64,000 nt of DNA from Candidatus Poribacteria bacterium (GCA_022826805.1 JAJDUH010000044.1:1-64000); one strand, 5' to 3'; shown: positions 34,284-44,538, counted from the stretch's first letter. Notes: generated by a model not told the origin, from the letters alone. Numbers and translations are program-made.

Positions 34284-36548
34284 TTAGTGGACAAAAAGAA
34301 ATGACCGCGATGAGACAAGCGCCCACAGAAGATCTTCGCACGCGTTGCGATATTTGGTACTTTCCGTGATGTATGCCTCAGCGGTCTCAACCTCCGTATC
34401 ACTTGGAAATCGACTCAATGTACTGAGATACAATTCGGTAATGAGTTCTCGATTATTAAGTTCTGCCTTTATCAAACGTGTGAGTGCGCCGCTGGAACTT
34501 CTCAATTTTTTATGGACATAATTAGAATTAATCATGTGGAGCGCCTGGGTAAGCGTGGGTTCCAGCTTTGGATCCAAATCACCGAGGAACTCACGCGTAG
34601 AACGCCCGTAAAGTGACAAGAAGCGTGAACTCACCGGTAGGGGTAATGCCACAGCACGCGTGCCAAGTGGATAACGCCCATATTTTTCTTCGGTTTCTGT
34701 AACGTCGTTCAGGACATCTAACAGAATCTGGGCGACCATCGGACGTGGATAGAAACGCGAGAAGAATCGATCATCTAACTGATTCGTCTCGTTTGGCTCC
34801 GCGGAGAGTTGATATGTCCGCGAGTTGAGAATTCGTTTAATAATGTGTTTCGTATCAAAACCACTTTGCACAAAGTCAGCCGCCAACGCCTCCAGCAGCC
34901 CTTCAACACTCGGCGGCGTCGTTGCGCGCATATCATCAACCGGATCGACGATACCTCTGCCAAAATACTGACTCCAGAGACGATTCACGGTCGCTTTCGC
35001 GAAGTACGGATTTGTCGAGGAGGTCATCCAGTCTGCGAGTACTTGCAGGACATCCCCGTGATAATTCGGAGAGAGTGACTCACCGCCAAGGAACGTCGGT
35101 TGTGCGATCTCCCCACGATTGCCCTGAACAGATTGATTGATAACACGTCCTGTGGGGTCATAGTAGATAACCTGCTCGTTGTAGAGTTCACCACCGCGAA
35201 CCCCGACCTTTCCAGTAAAGGCAGCGAAATTCCAATAGTCATCAGTCGTCCACTGATCAAATGGATGTTTATGGCATCTCGCGCAACTCAGCCGAATACC
35301 GAGAAACACCTGTGCTGTTGTCTCGGCTCTACCCGCAGGTTGACGTTCAATACGATAGTAGTTTGTAGGACCGTGTTGATATGTACTACCCCGTGCGGTA
35401 ATCAGTTCTCGGACAACTTCGTCATAAGGTCTGTTGTGCGCGACAGCCTGGCGCACCCATTCGTGAAAGAGAGTTGCCCCACGCTCACCGAACGCACCGT
35501 TTCCCAACCTACGTGGATGGATCCGCAACATATCGGCTAATTTTAGCGTACGCAGATCTACCCACTCCGGTGTTTCAAGAAGCATATCAATCAACTTGGA
35601 GCGTTTATCGGGATGTGTATCTGCGAGGAATGTTTTCACCTCATCAGATGTGGGCAGCCTCCCGATTGTGTCCAAATAAATCCGGCGGATAAAAACATCA
35701 TCAGTTGCCAGCGGAGAGGGACGAATATTCAACTTTTTGAGCTTCGCAAGGACGAACTCATCAATGAAGTTGTTGGGTGTAAATTGAATCTCTTGGGACC
35801 CCGTGTCTGGCTCAGATGCATGCGGAATTGTTACAAATGATGCATCAACAACACCCAAGAAGCGAGCGATAACCGCAGTGCCCCCCCAACGGACGCTTGT
35901 CACTTCACCCGCAGTCGATACCTCAGCAACAGGTGTGTCCTTAGACTCATAGACGGCTTTTTCGGTTACATCTTCAACAGAACCGTCAGAAAAATAGGCA
36001 ATCACCTTGAGCTGTGCTGTCTCTCCGACATCAGATAAGACCAAAGTGCTGGGTTCAATTTCGAGTTTCCTCAAGCGCGGCTCGTCATCAGAAAAGAGGG
36101 CACCGGCTTCAATCCATCGCAGAATAGTTAATGCGGTATCTGAATTAGGCTCAAACCGCAGACCGCCTTCATGTGGCACCTGCCCAGTGGGTTTGAGAAA
36201 AAAGAGACTCCGATCTGGTTCAATTAGATTGATACGCCTGCCTCGACTATGGTGAACGATCGGTTCATAATCCGATTCAGGATTCAGGGTTAGCAGAGAG
36301 AGATTTAGGCTACCCTGTCCACCGAATTTCCCGTGGCACATGCCGGTTGAACACCCCTGTTTATCAAGGATAGGTGCTATGTCTTTGAGGAAATACGGCG
36401 TGGATGTAGAAGGACTTGTCCTACCTGTCATATTCGCTTGCGTGAACGCAGCAGCACACAGAAACACAACAGCGAGAACGATAAAACGATTGATATAGGA
36501 GGTGCGGGGATGTAACTTTCCCACCGTTATTCTCAATAGATGTTTCAT
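34284..36548 (-). CDS. PSCyt1/BIG2/DUF1549/DUF1553 secreted protein
   Basis: A 754-residue exported protein. A signal segment (FIVLAVVFLCAAAFTQA) leads into a PSCyt1 region with a variant haem motif, CSTGMCHG (one residue longer than CxxCH). A BIG2-type domain follows (LRKLEIEPSTLVLSDVGETA through GTAVIARFLG). DUF1549 has DDVFIRRIYLDTIGRLPTSD and LSCARCHKHPFDQWTTDDYW. DUF1553 ends the protein with NRLWSQYFGRGIVDPVDDMR. GGAGGT lies upstream of ATG at 36548. It starts 21 bases after lon. The family may act with DUF1501 proteins; none is adjacent here. Confidence 0.88.
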   Translation of the reverse strand: MKHLLRITVGKLHPRTSYINRFIVLAVVFLCAAAFTQANMTGRTSPSTSTPYFLKDIAPILDKQGCSTGMCHGKFGGQGSLNLSLLTLNPESDYEPIVHHSRGRRINLIEPDRSLFFLKPTGQVPHEGGLRFEPNSDTALTILRWIEAGALFSDDEPRLRKLEIEPSTLVLSDVGETAQLKVIAYFSDGSVEDVTEKAVYESKDTPVAEVSTAGEVTSVRWGGTAVIARFLGVVDASFVTIPHASEPDTGSQEIQFTPNNFIDEFVLAKLKKLNIRPSPLATDDVFIRRIYLDTIGRLPTSDEVKTFLADTHPDKRSKLIDMLLETPEWVDLRTLKLADMLRIHPRRLGNGAFGERGATLFHEWVRQAVAHNRPYDEVVRELITARGSTYQHGPTNYYRIERQPAGRAETTAQVFLGIRLSCARCHKHPFDQWTTDDYWNFAAFTGKVGVRGGELYNEQVIYYDPTGRVINQSVQGNRGEIAQPTFLGGESLSPNYHGDVLQVLADWMTSSTNPYFAKATVNRLWSQYFGRGIVDPVDDMRATTPPSVEGLLEALAADFVQSGFDTKHIIKRILNSRTYQLSAEPNETNQLDDRFFSRFYPRPMVAQILLDVLNDVTETEEKYGRYPLGTRAVALPLPVSSRFLSLYGRSTREFLGDLDPKLEPTLTQALHMINSNYVHKKLRSSSGALTRLIKAELNNRELITELYLSTLSRFPSDTEVETAEAYITESTKYRNACEDLLWALVSSRSFLFVH

Positions 36549-36569
36549 GTGAATACCTCCGTGGGTATT

Positions 36570-38975
36570 TCATGCAAAGATCTCCGTGAATATCTCGTTG
36601 ACATGTTCAACAAATAGAAATTCAACACCTGCTTGAATATCTTCAGGCACTTCAATAAAGTGCTTTTTGTTCCCCTGCGGCATGACGACTTTCTTGATGC
36701 CTGCCTGCTTTGCAGCGAGGATTTTTTCCTTCACGCCGCCGATAGGTAGCACCCTACCTCTGAGCGTAAGCTCACCTGTCATGGCGATTTTAGGACTGAT
36801 CCGTTGCTGCGTGGCAATAGAGGCAAGGGCAGTAGCGATCGTAATACCTGCCGAGGGCCCATCCTTTGGAATCGCCCCTGCAGGCACGTGGATATGGATA
36901 TCGTTTTCTAAGACGCCTGGGTCAAATTTAAGCGCATCGGCTTGGGATTTGACATAACTGAGTGCCGTTTGTGCGGATTCCTGCATAACATCACCAATCT
37001 GTCCGGTAATGCGAAGTTGTGCGCGAGTATCTGTCTTCTGTGTAGCGGCGACCTCAATGAAGAGAATCTCGCCGCCGGCGGGTGTAACAGATAGTCCGGT
37101 TGCGACCCCGACATCGGCTTTACGACTCGCAATTTCAGAATCGAACTTCGGGGGCCCTAAATACGACGGGATGTCCTTAGCCGGAATATTTGTTACCTTC
37201 GTGTTCCCTTCGGCAACACGACGTGCGACTTTTCGGCAGACGGTGCCGAGTTCACGCTCCAAATTCCGCACCCCTGCCTCCCGGGTATACTCACCGACGA
37301 CTCTGTTAATAGCGGTATCTCTGATGTTTATCAGTTTCTTCTTCAGCCCATTCGCCTCCAATTGCCGCGGAATTAAGTATTGTTTGGCGATAATCAATTT
37401 TTCGTTGGCGGTGTAACCGGGAAGTTCTATGGTTTCCATTCGGTCACGCAAGGGTGGTGGAATCGTATGGAGTTGGTTCGCCGTCGTGACGAACATCACC
37501 TTCGACAGATCAAAAGGAACATCAAGGTAGTTGTCGGTGAACGAGTGATTCTGCTCTGGATCAAGTACCTCCAGAAGTGCAGCCGCCGGATCCCCTCGGA
37601 AATCAGATCCGAGCTTGTCAATTTCATCAAGCATAAAGACCGGGTTATTAGACTCCGCTTGGCGGATGCCTTTAACGATTCTGCCGGGCATGGAGCCAAT
37701 GTAGGTACGCCGGTGCCCTCGGATTTCTGCTTCATCGTGCATACCGCCCAATGAGATACGTACAAACTTTCTGTTCATCGACCGCGCGATAGATCTACCG
37801 AGCGAGGTTTTCCCGACGCCGGGCGGTCCAACAAAACAGAAGATAGGTCCTTTCATCTCAGTTTTCAGCATACACACAGCAAGATATTCCAGAATGCGTT
37901 CTTTGACCTTTTCCAGATCGTAGTGATCTGTATCCAGAATTTTTTGCGCAGCCGCTAAATCTAAAACATCTTCGGTACTCACACACCATGGCAGATTAAG
38001 CAACCAATCTAAGTAATTCCGAGAAACAGTTGATTCAGGTGAGAAGGACTGCATTTTGGCGAGTCGTTTTAATTCTTTTTCAGCTGCCTGTTTCGCTTTA
38101 TCTGGCATTTCAGTTTCGCGGAGTTGTTCGCGCATCTCATCAATTTCAAGTCCGAGGTCATCTGCTTCACCCAGTTCGGTTTGAATAGCCTTGAGTTGTT
38201 CCCGGAGGTAATATTCGCGTTGTCCTTTGTTAATAACCGCTTGTGCGCTATTTTGGATTTTGCTTTCTAATTCGTGCAGATCAAGTTCTTTAGCGAGAAT
38301 AACAGCGAGTGCGCTTAGCCGTTCATAGACAGATACAGCCTCCAAAATGCGCTGTTTGTCGTGAGGTTTTAAGTCCAAGACAGCAGCAATATAATCGGCA
38401 AAGCACCCTGGTTCGTCAAGCATAGTTTTGGTGATACTACCGTACTCTTCCTGGTAGCGCGATGACATCTGAACGATGCGTTGGAATATTTCATCGTTGC
38501 TGCGAACAAGTGCCTCAATCTCCAAATTTTGGTCTTCACCTACGTCAGGCTCTTCTTCATCATTTTTAATGATATTGACTCGAGCTTTGATGAAAGGCTC
38601 GGTGTGCAAAATCTTCTCAATCCGAACGCGTTCGCGACCATGCGCGAGAAACAGGACATCATCATCATCAGTTTTGTAGCGAAGGATGTGAACCAAACTC
38701 CCGATCGGACTCAGATCACTCGCGGTAATGTTCTTGAAATCATCCTTTTTCGGACGAAAGATGCAAAGCATCCTCTCATCGTCCATAGCGTCCTGAACAG
38801 CCTCGGTTGCCATCTTGCCTGAGAGCGCAACATGATGTGGCGGAAAGGGCGGCACAGGGGGCATGTACGGAAAGACAACAAGATCATCAAGTGGAAGAAC
38901 TGGTAGTTCTTGCGTGAGTTCTTCTTCATCCAGAGTATCTTCCAAGTTTTCGTTTTCGTTTTCTTTGATTTCCAT
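36570..38975 (-). CDS. lon: ATP-dependent protease Lon
   Basis: An 801-residue AAA+ protease of normal length. It has an N-terminal LON substrate-binding domain (ELPVLPLDDLVVFPYMPPVP), a central AAA+ module with Walker A GPPGVGKTS (about residue 379), Walker B VFMLDEIDKLG, and pore text GGMHDEAEIRGHRRTYIGSM. The catalytic Ser-Lys dyad is in KDGPSAGITIATALAS (Ser about 706) and GGVKEKILAAKQAG. It degrades misfolded and regulatory proteins. GGAGAA precedes ATG at 38975. The upstream spacer holds intergenic repeats. A LamG/PSCyt operon follows it on the same strand. Confidence 0.97.
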   Translation of the reverse strand: MEIKENENENLEDTLDEEELTQELPVLPLDDLVVFPYMPPVPPFPPHHVALSGKMATEAVQDAMDDERMLCIFRPKKDDFKNITASDLSPIGSLVHILRYKTDDDDVLFLAHGRERVRIEKILHTEPFIKARVNIIKNDEEEPDVGEDQNLEIEALVRSNDEIFQRIVQMSSRYQEEYGSITKTMLDEPGCFADYIAAVLDLKPHDKQRILEAVSVYERLSALAVILAKELDLHELESKIQNSAQAVINKGQREYYLREQLKAIQTELGEADDLGLEIDEMREQLRETEMPDKAKQAAEKELKRLAKMQSFSPESTVSRNYLDWLLNLPWCVSTEDVLDLAAAQKILDTDHYDLEKVKERILEYLAVCMLKTEMKGPIFCFVGPPGVGKTSLGRSIARSMNRKFVRISLGGMHDEAEIRGHRRTYIGSMPGRIVKGIRQAESNNPVFMLDEIDKLGSDFRGDPAAALLEVLDPEQNHSFTDNYLDVPFDLSKVMFVTTANQLHTIPPPLRDRMETIELPGYTANEKLIIAKQYLIPRQLEANGLKKKLINIRDTAINRVVGEYTREAGVRNLERELGTVCRKVARRVAEGNTKVTNIPAKDIPSYLGPPKFDSEIASRKADVGVATGLSVTPAGGEILFIEVAATQKTDTRAQLRITGQIGDVMQESAQTALSYVKSQADALKFDPGVLENDIHIHVPAGAIPKDGPSAGITIATALASIATQQRISPKIAMTGELTLRGRVLPIGGVKEKILAAKQAGIKKVVMPQGNKKHFIEVPEDIQAGVEFLFVEHVNEIFTEIFA

Positions 38976-38997
38976 ATTTTTTCTCCAAGCTTAATAG

Positions 38998-39040
38998 TTG
39001 TCAGTACGGAAATCTGATACACAGATTTCCTTTCGGTTGT
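38998..39040. repeat. TGTCAGTAC-linked hairpin repeat
   Basis: AGTTGTCAGTACGG-like text is followed by a hairpin GGAAATCTG/CAGATTTCC (39008-39030) with loop ATACA. This links the TCAGTTATCAGT-type repeats to short stems, as near 51460 and 57400. Confidence 0.5.
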
Positions 39041-39102
39041 CGGTTAAGAGGCAGTCGGATTAAGGCAAATCTCCTTAACGGATAACTAATAATCCTTAAC
39101 AA

Positions 39103-41076
39103 TCAGGGCCAAAATTGGTACAGCGTGGTATTTGCGATCACACTGCCTATGCTCCACAAACTTCCGCATAAGTAATCTCCGAGCGCAAGCCCCAGAAAAA
39201 ACGGCACGGTACGCCTATAAGCTTTAAGTCCACCTTGATGTAACACGAGTGCTTTCAGTACCCATGCGGTGAAAAGACAACTCCAGAGATTGTACATACC
39301 CCAACTGTTTGCCATCGCGTAGCCGAGTGGATGCAAGGGCCACCACAGAAATCGGGTTCGCAGAAACATTAGCCCAAGTGCGATGCCCGCGCCACCGCCC
39401 ATAAAGGCGAGAGCGGGAACATCCGTACCCTGTGGATAATTCAACCAGTTTTCAAGCTGTCTATAAACGCCTCTGCCAAAGCCGAGTGCCCAAGGACCAT
39501 AATAACCGGTTTCAGCACCATGTCGGTAGTAACTATCTAAAAGTAGCCAGAATATGACTACGGCACCGACGAAGGTTGCGATAAGAATAGCAGCGGCGAT
39601 GTGTCCTGGATGTATATGTCGCCGCTCTGAAATCTTCAAAGCCTCCAATTCCTGAGGCATCGGATGTGCCCGATACGCCCGATTAAAAAACATATATAAC
39701 GAAAAAACCGTTTTTGTGCTTGTCGTTAACCGTTGGGTCCCCAATGCTGTCACAATTAATCCGTGCGGGTCAACTCTGTGCAAATCGTGGACTAAGAACC
39801 CCAATTCTGCGCGCAGGCGAGCAATCATTATCGCGAGCAGAAAATATAAACCGAAAAAGATGGGTACCACCCATAGCGCCATTCCCGCCTTATAGGAAAA
39901 AGCACCCAAAAACAGCAGTCCAGCTACAATGCCGAGGCAGGCAATGTGATAAGGCATCGGTTCCCGCCGCATATCTATCTGCGACTTGCCGCGGAGTCCA
40001 TCTATAACTCCGGCGAAAATTCGCTTGAGATGTGCCCTACCAACCCAAGCAGCAGCTCCAAGAAGCACCATATATGCCCCGAAACTTTGCGCGTCAGCAT
40101 AAGGGTATCCCGGCAAATTCCGCACGCCCAGCATACTACCCGCCATTAACTCAAATTTGTATACCCAATAGAACGCCCAGCATGAAAAGAGCAGATCTAA
40201 TGGGATAAGGAAGCTTATACCAATCGCGAAAGGATAAAACGAGAGTCGCACACCCCCCATCGCGTTCCAAGGGCGACCTGTAAAATACTGATGAATGTTC
40301 TGCCGTTTGACTGGCAGATACGGCACTGCCGGATAAATTGAATTCAGTAAATTCAGGATGCTAATAGCTGCTGCAATCCCGAAGCCTAACCACATCAATT
40401 TATTCTTGAAAAAACTCGTATTCGTCTCCGTCATCGCAAGCGGCAGTTGGATAATCGGATAAGTTAGCCGCTCACGTTCAGTCCACTGGATACGGAGGAG
40501 TGTGTTGATACACAACATGACGAACATCAACACAAGAATAAAAATTGTCCACCATGCAGCAGGTCCTGCCCAAGCAGCGAGATGTGCCTCACGGTAAAGG
40601 CTCGATTGTCCCTCGTAATACCCAGACAAGACATTCGGATCTTGAACGGTTAGCCATGTTGGTAGCTCTTTCCAAAAAAGCTGTTGCCACTCATTCTCGG
40701 ATGTGGCAAATCGAAACGGATGTCCAAGGATAGTGACTAAAATTTCCATCATATCGTGCGAACAGAGTGAAGAGACGATGCACAACATGACATAGATAGT
40801 CAGCAATTCTGCAGATGTCAGTCGCAGCTTCGATGAAAATTTTCCTAAAGCTGCGCTAAAAACCAATAGCCAGAAAATGATGAAAATGACATTGGACAGT
40901 GGATGGATTAATGTCGGGTGTGTATAACGGACTACCTCAAGCTCGATAATCCAGAAAACGTTAAGAGGAATCAGAAGTATCGCGATAACAAACGCCTTAG
41001 GCGTTAAACCGCGTTCACCTCTGAAGTCGAGTCGCGACTGGGAGATTCCTTCTACCTGTCCCGTATTGCTTCTCAT
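39103..41076 (-). CDS. polytopic membrane protein, DUF6785-like
   Basis: A 657-residue integral membrane protein with about 14 hydrophobic helices (for example KAFVIAILLIPLNVFWIIEL, FILVLMFVMLCINTLLRI and HIAAAILIATFVGAVVIFWL). Text such as LTSAELLTIYVMLCIVSSLCSHDMM, SERRHIHPGHIAAAILIATF and GTDVPALAFMGGGAGIALGL resembles the DUF6785/DUF6784 proteins of planctomycete-like bacteria. The fold may be OPT-transporter-like, but the substrate is unknown. ATG at 41076 is preceded by AGGGAGAAAT. It is upstream of lon on the same strand. Confidence 0.75.
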   Translation of the reverse strand: MRSNTGQVEGISQSRLDFRGERGLTPKAFVIAILLIPLNVFWIIELEVVRYTHPTLIHPLSNVIFIIFWLLVFSAALGKFSSKLRLTSAELLTIYVMLCIVSSLCSHDMMEILVTILGHPFRFATSENEWQQLFWKELPTWLTVQDPNVLSGYYEGQSSLYREAHLAAWAGPAAWWTIFILVLMFVMLCINTLLRIQWTERERLTYPIIQLPLAMTETNTSFFKNKLMWLGFGIAAAISILNLLNSIYPAVPYLPVKRQNIHQYFTGRPWNAMGGVRLSFYPFAIGISFLIPLDLLFSCWAFYWVYKFELMAGSMLGVRNLPGYPYADAQSFGAYMVLLGAAAWVGRAHLKRIFAGVIDGLRGKSQIDMRREPMPYHIACLGIVAGLLFLGAFSYKAGMALWVVPIFFGLYFLLAIMIARLRAELGFLVHDLHRVDPHGLIVTALGTQRLTTSTKTVFSLYMFFNRAYRAHPMPQELEALKISERRHIHPGHIAAAILIATFVGAVVIFWLLLDSYYRHGAETGYYGPWALGFGRGVYRQLENWLNYPQGTDVPALAFMGGGAGIALGLMFLRTRFLWWPLHPLGYAMANSWGMYNLWSCLFTAWVLKALVLHQGGLKAYRRTVPFFLGLALGDYLCGSLWSIGSVIANTTLYQFWP

Positions 41077-41136
41077 ATTTCTCCCTCTTACTCTTATCGA
41101 AGCGTCGCGAGCGGGATCTTTTTCTGTTCCCTTTAC

Positions 41137-42297
41137 TTATCGAATCCATCCGCGTTCGCCTTCAATGATTACCTCCGTTTCAAGTTTCGCGCAGCGCCGC
41201 TGATAATCTTGTAAGGTTCTTATCGCTGGTTCTCCTGTGAGGATACTGGGAAACTGATTCACACTTTCGGATGTGGCTAGTGTTTCCGTAGGTTTTGCTG
41301 GTCGGACGGGTGTCTTTAATGGATCCGTCAAAATTGGAATTAATTCAATTGATTTCAGCACGCCAGACCCAAACGTTGCCTTCGGAATAACTATATGTGA
41401 GTGCTGTTTATCATAGGTATCATAGATGAAATCCGTGAGACTATAGATGATGGGTTTACCCTGATACAATTCAATACCACCAAATGTATGAAGCTGCTGA
41501 CATAATATCATATCCGCTCCGGCATCAATTAGCGCGTGTGCGAAAATCCGCTGGCGCCTAATTGATTCATCTGCAGAGCGTCCCTGACTCCCCCAGTGTA
41601 ACCAGACTATCACGAGTGCTGCTTTCGTTCGCGTCTGCTTAACTGCCTCTATCATTTCACTATAAACGGCGTAAGCGATCGGATCTTCGGTGTAACGTGC
41701 GAACTCATTTACCCGATAGTAGCCGAGCAATCCGACCTCTGTAGGTTCTGTCTTCCCATTGACAGAGACCCACGCTGGAAGTTTTGCTGTCTCAGCATTT
41801 GTACCGGCACCGACTGGTTTGACATTATACCACTCCAGTTCGGTGATTGTGTCCTCCAACGCCTCAAAGCCGAAGTCCATTACATGCGGGGTGGCTAAAG
41901 AAACAGCATCAAATCCTGCATTTGCGAGTGCCCTTCCAACCCCAGGTGCTGCTCGAAACGGGTTCTCGATGCCGTACCGCGGTTCACCTCTCTCAGAGAT
42001 GCTGGTATTTAGCGAAGCGGTGGCGACATCTGCTGATTGAATCAGTGCAGCAGTGCCTTCAAAGAACACACCTGCCCCCTTCCTCTCAATCAGGGGTGTC
42101 ATACGGCTACTGACGGTAATATCGCCGACAGCAAGAATTGTAACCTCGCTTGCAGGCGGTATTTCATCTACTGCAAAACACTGCGGAATCTCACTCCAGA
42201 TCGTCACAAGAACGACTATCAGCACGCTTGCTGCGCAGGCTTTCAGTTGACCGTACAGATAACTGAGAACTCTAACAAGACATCTAACCTTCATCAT
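41137..42297 (-). CDS. CapA-like poly-gamma-glutamate system protein
   Basis: A 386-residue exported metallophosphatase-like protein of the CapA/PGA_cap family. It has VTILAVGDITVSSRMT (metal-binding Asp), LATPHVMDFGFEALEDTI (family LANNHALDYG), VIVWLHWGSQGRSADES and CQQLHTFGGIELYQGKPIIY. In the second motif the usual NNH is TPH, which leaves one metal ligand atypical. A signal-anchor (ACAASVLIVVLVTIW) precedes the domain. ATG at 42297 overlaps the end of the upstream coiled-coil gene. The family acts in capsule or cell-wall polymer metabolism; the substrate here is unknown. Confidence 0.8.
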   Translation of the reverse strand: MMKVRCLVRVLSYLYGQLKACAASVLIVVLVTIWSEIPQCFAVDEIPPASEVTILAVGDITVSSRMTPLIERKGAGVFFEGTAALIQSADVATASLNTSISERGEPRYGIENPFRAAPGVGRALANAGFDAVSLATPHVMDFGFEALEDTITELEWYNVKPVGAGTNAETAKLPAWVSVNGKTEPTEVGLLGYYRVNEFARYTEDPIAYAVYSEMIEAVKQTRTKAALVIVWLHWGSQGRSADESIRRQRIFAHALIDAGADMILCQQLHTFGGIELYQGKPIIYSLTDFIYDTYDKQHSHIVIPKATFGSGVLKSIELIPILTDPLKTPVRPAKPTETLATSESVNQFPSILTGEPAIRTLQDYQRRCAKLETEVIIEGERGWIR

Positions 42298-42955
42298 TCT
42301 CTGAATTTCCATCTAAAGTTTCATCGAAGTCGAGATTTATCCCCAACTCATCCAGCAAATTAGCATCTTTCAATTTCATTCCGAGCATAATGAGGGTTTC
42401 GGCTAAGGTTAGCCGATCAACTTTTGTGGTTTCAAGTGTCTCGGTTTCGGAGATTAATTCGGTGCGTAGTACCTCCTGATTCCGACGTGCCTGTTCCCGC
42501 AGGAGTTTGGATTCGTCGCTGAGCCGATCGATTTCTGTTTGGAATTCGTGGGCGAATTCGTTTATCAGGGTCGACAATTTTTGGAGATCCGCCTCGCCGC
42601 GTGCAGTAATACCATCAAGCCTGGCATCAATCTTCACGTCAACGAGTCCCTCAATTTTGTCTAATGTTACCCCTATGTCCTCACTTCCAAGCTTGGCGGA
42701 AAGGCTGCGAATATCAGCCTTAACCGCTGATATTTCCTGAGTAACGTGCTGATCTATACGCGTAAGTTTGTCATCAACCCGCTGCCGCACCTTTTCCAAT
42801 TCTTGGCTGAGAGTGCGCAAGCGCTTGTTATAATTCCTGATATAACTCCCAACTATACTGTCCCGGAGATGTGCCTCCAGCTGCTCTCGTGTCGGTTCCG
42901 CCTCAGTTTCCACACTATCATACCCTGAGTCTTGGACATCCATCGGGTCTTGCAT
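42284..42955 (-). CDS. coiled-coil protein, function unknown
   Basis: A 223-residue, charged, mostly helical protein. Heptad-like regions run LRTLSQELEKVRQRVDDKLTRI, ADIRSLSAKLGSEDIGV and DRLSDESKLLREQARRN. The C-terminus is acidic (DETLDGNSENDEG). No signal peptide. It overlaps the CapA-like gene by 14 bases, which indicates translational coupling and perhaps a joint function. GGAGGAAC precedes ATG. I know no family. Confidence 0.65.
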   Translation of the reverse strand: MQDPMDVQDSGYDSVETEAEPTREQLEAHLRDSIVGSYIRNYNKRLRTLSQELEKVRQRVDDKLTRIDQHVTQEISAVKADIRSLSAKLGSEDIGVTLDKIEGLVDVKIDARLDGITARGEADLQKLSTLINEFAHEFQTEIDRLSDESKLLREQARRNQEVLRTELISETETLETTKVDRLTLAETLIMLGMKLKDANLLDELGINLDFDETLDGNSENDEG

Positions 42956-43039
42956 ATATGCTGTTCCTCCGCTGCTATGAATATGTTCCTTACTGTCTAC
43001 GCTGTCGGTGAGATTACAGACCGTACCCCCAAAACATGT

Positions 43040-44092
43040 TTATGGATAATTATAGACGTTTTCTGATTGCCCTGGGGTATCTGGATCCTGGAAATCGGCA
43101 TCCGAGTTTTGATTAACGCCGCGATTGGCGTTGAATTCACGTAAGATACAACTCACAATCTCCTCGGTATACGCCTGTGCCTTAACAGTCTGCTGATTTG
43201 CCTCCCAAGCCATTCGTGCGGCGGCTTCAAAGTACTCGGCATGTTTATAAGCGTCAAGAAGATCGCTGCCTCGTGAGAATGTGCCGTGCCCGACCCAGTA
43301 GAGAATGTATCGTTCTGGGCTTCCTCCATTTTGAAAGAGGCGCAAACTCTCATAGGACAATTCTGGAATGCCCGGTGCGCGTTCTTCCACAAATCCGATA
43401 CCGCTGGAGGCGTCGTATATAATCGGAGTTTCCGGCTCATAGCCCCTGAGGAAGTTGTAAAATCGATCTGGCGCGCCATGCTCCGTGCGAGAAATTAGGT
43501 TCAAGAATTTCGGTTGCAGATGGACAAGCGCATTAAACCCCTGGCTTTCCAACTGTTCAAAAATGAGAAGATAGTGGAACATCTCACTTGTTGGTGCTGG
43601 TGGCGCAACACCGTCCCGATTCAGATCCAAAGCCGTCTGATCTGGCGTTCCGAACCGCATCCGATAATGCACGCCATCCGGTTCAACCTCAATCAGCGTT
43701 AAATTAAGAGCAGGATGTTCAATGCCAATCATGTCTAAACGTGAACCCGATTTTGTCAGTAGCACGTGTCTGCCAGCCAACCCTTTAACAACAATTTGTG
43801 GTGGTAATTGGTAACGCGGCGATACCTCATAAGGCATCAGACATACGTCCTCAACGGGTTCTGTTAAAACGGCTCCCATGTTTCCAGCAGTCGCCCACAG
43901 ATATTCGTGAGCGTGTGCATGTGCGCCTACCCAGCCCATCTGGCCTATTAAGGTTCCGCATTCGCTGTCAGATGAGATTGGACGTAGGTCGGGATGGTAA
44001 CCCCGTTCTTGCCAGGACCTATAGCGGTAGGTCTGTGGCGGCGGTGGTGTCAAGCTGTTCGTTAGATAGGGATTGGCTAATGTTGAATCCAC
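43040..44092 (-). CDS. class II aldolase/adducin-like protein
   Basis: A 350-residue protein. The C-terminal half, ILYWVGHGTFSRGSDLLDAY followed by AEYFEAAARMAW, matches the class II aldolase signature, where His residues bind zinc. The N-terminal GAHAHAHEYLW also has a His cluster. Rhamnulose- or fuculose-phosphate aldolases are the best-known relatives, but substrate residues cannot be checked here. The length is longer than a bare aldolase (about 250), because of an N-terminal extension. No signal peptide. Confidence 0.7.
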   Translation of the reverse strand: MDSTLANPYLTNSLTPPPPQTYRYRSWQERGYHPDLRPISSDSECGTLIGQMGWVGAHAHAHEYLWATAGNMGAVLTEPVEDVCLMPYEVSPRYQLPPQIVVKGLAGRHVLLTKSGSRLDMIGIEHPALNLTLIEVEPDGVHYRMRFGTPDQTALDLNRDGVAPPAPTSEMFHYLLIFEQLESQGFNALVHLQPKFLNLISRTEHGAPDRFYNFLRGYEPETPIIYDASSGIGFVEERAPGIPELSYESLRLFQNGGSPERYILYWVGHGTFSRGSDLLDAYKHAEYFEAAARMAWEANQQTVKAQAYTEEIVSCILREFNANRGVNQNSDADFQDPDTPGQSENVYNYP

Positions 44093-44360
44093 TCGTGATA
44101 TGACCCCTCAGTTGAATAGTTGTCAGTTATAAGAGCAAGATTGTTGAAACAGAGTTCTCTTTAACTGATGTGCTGGTGGCTGACTGCCATTCTTTAACTA
44201 TAACATGTCTAAGAGAAAATAGCAAATTTTTAGCAGGGTTACTCAGTTTTCGGTTATCAACTATGGGTTTTTCTAAAATCTACCATAAATGACCTTAGTC
44301 TTACACTACGGTTGTTCAGTTTTAAGATATAGGTTTACTTGTGTAAAGGAATTCTCTTTT

Positions 44361-44459
44361 TGGACGCCCGAATTTATTCGGGCCAGCACACTTTTCCCGA
44401 ACAAGAATGTAATACAAGGAATGGATTTCGTCTATTCCCAGACGAAATCCGGGCATCCA
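44361..44459. repeat. composite inverted-repeat element
   Basis: An outer stem TGGACGCCCG (44361-44370) pairs with CGGGCATCCA (44450-44459). Inside, GCCCGAA/TTCGGGC (44366-44383) forms an alternative small hairpin and GGATTTCGTC/GACGAAATCC (44423-44450) forms a perfect 10-bp stem. It may be a mobile-repeat remnant or a structured RNA leader region. Confidence 0.55.
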
Positions 44460-44509
44460 GAAGCAAATTATTGGAAAACTGAATGCCCTGAGTCTTACAC
44501 CGTCTTTAC

Positions 44510-44538
44510 TTGCAATCTGCTGAGAACTGATATATAAT
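44510..44538 (+). promoter_or_regulatory. sigma-70 promoter for the type ISP-like gene
   Basis: TTGCAA at 44510-44515, 17-base spacer, TATAAT at 44533-44538. The gene starts at 44578 with GGAGGG upstream. Confidence 0.8.

Noticed and set aside
42973..43040. A terminator downstream of the class II aldolase-like gene
   Set aside because: No stem with a T run is visible; the spacer has only mild symmetry.
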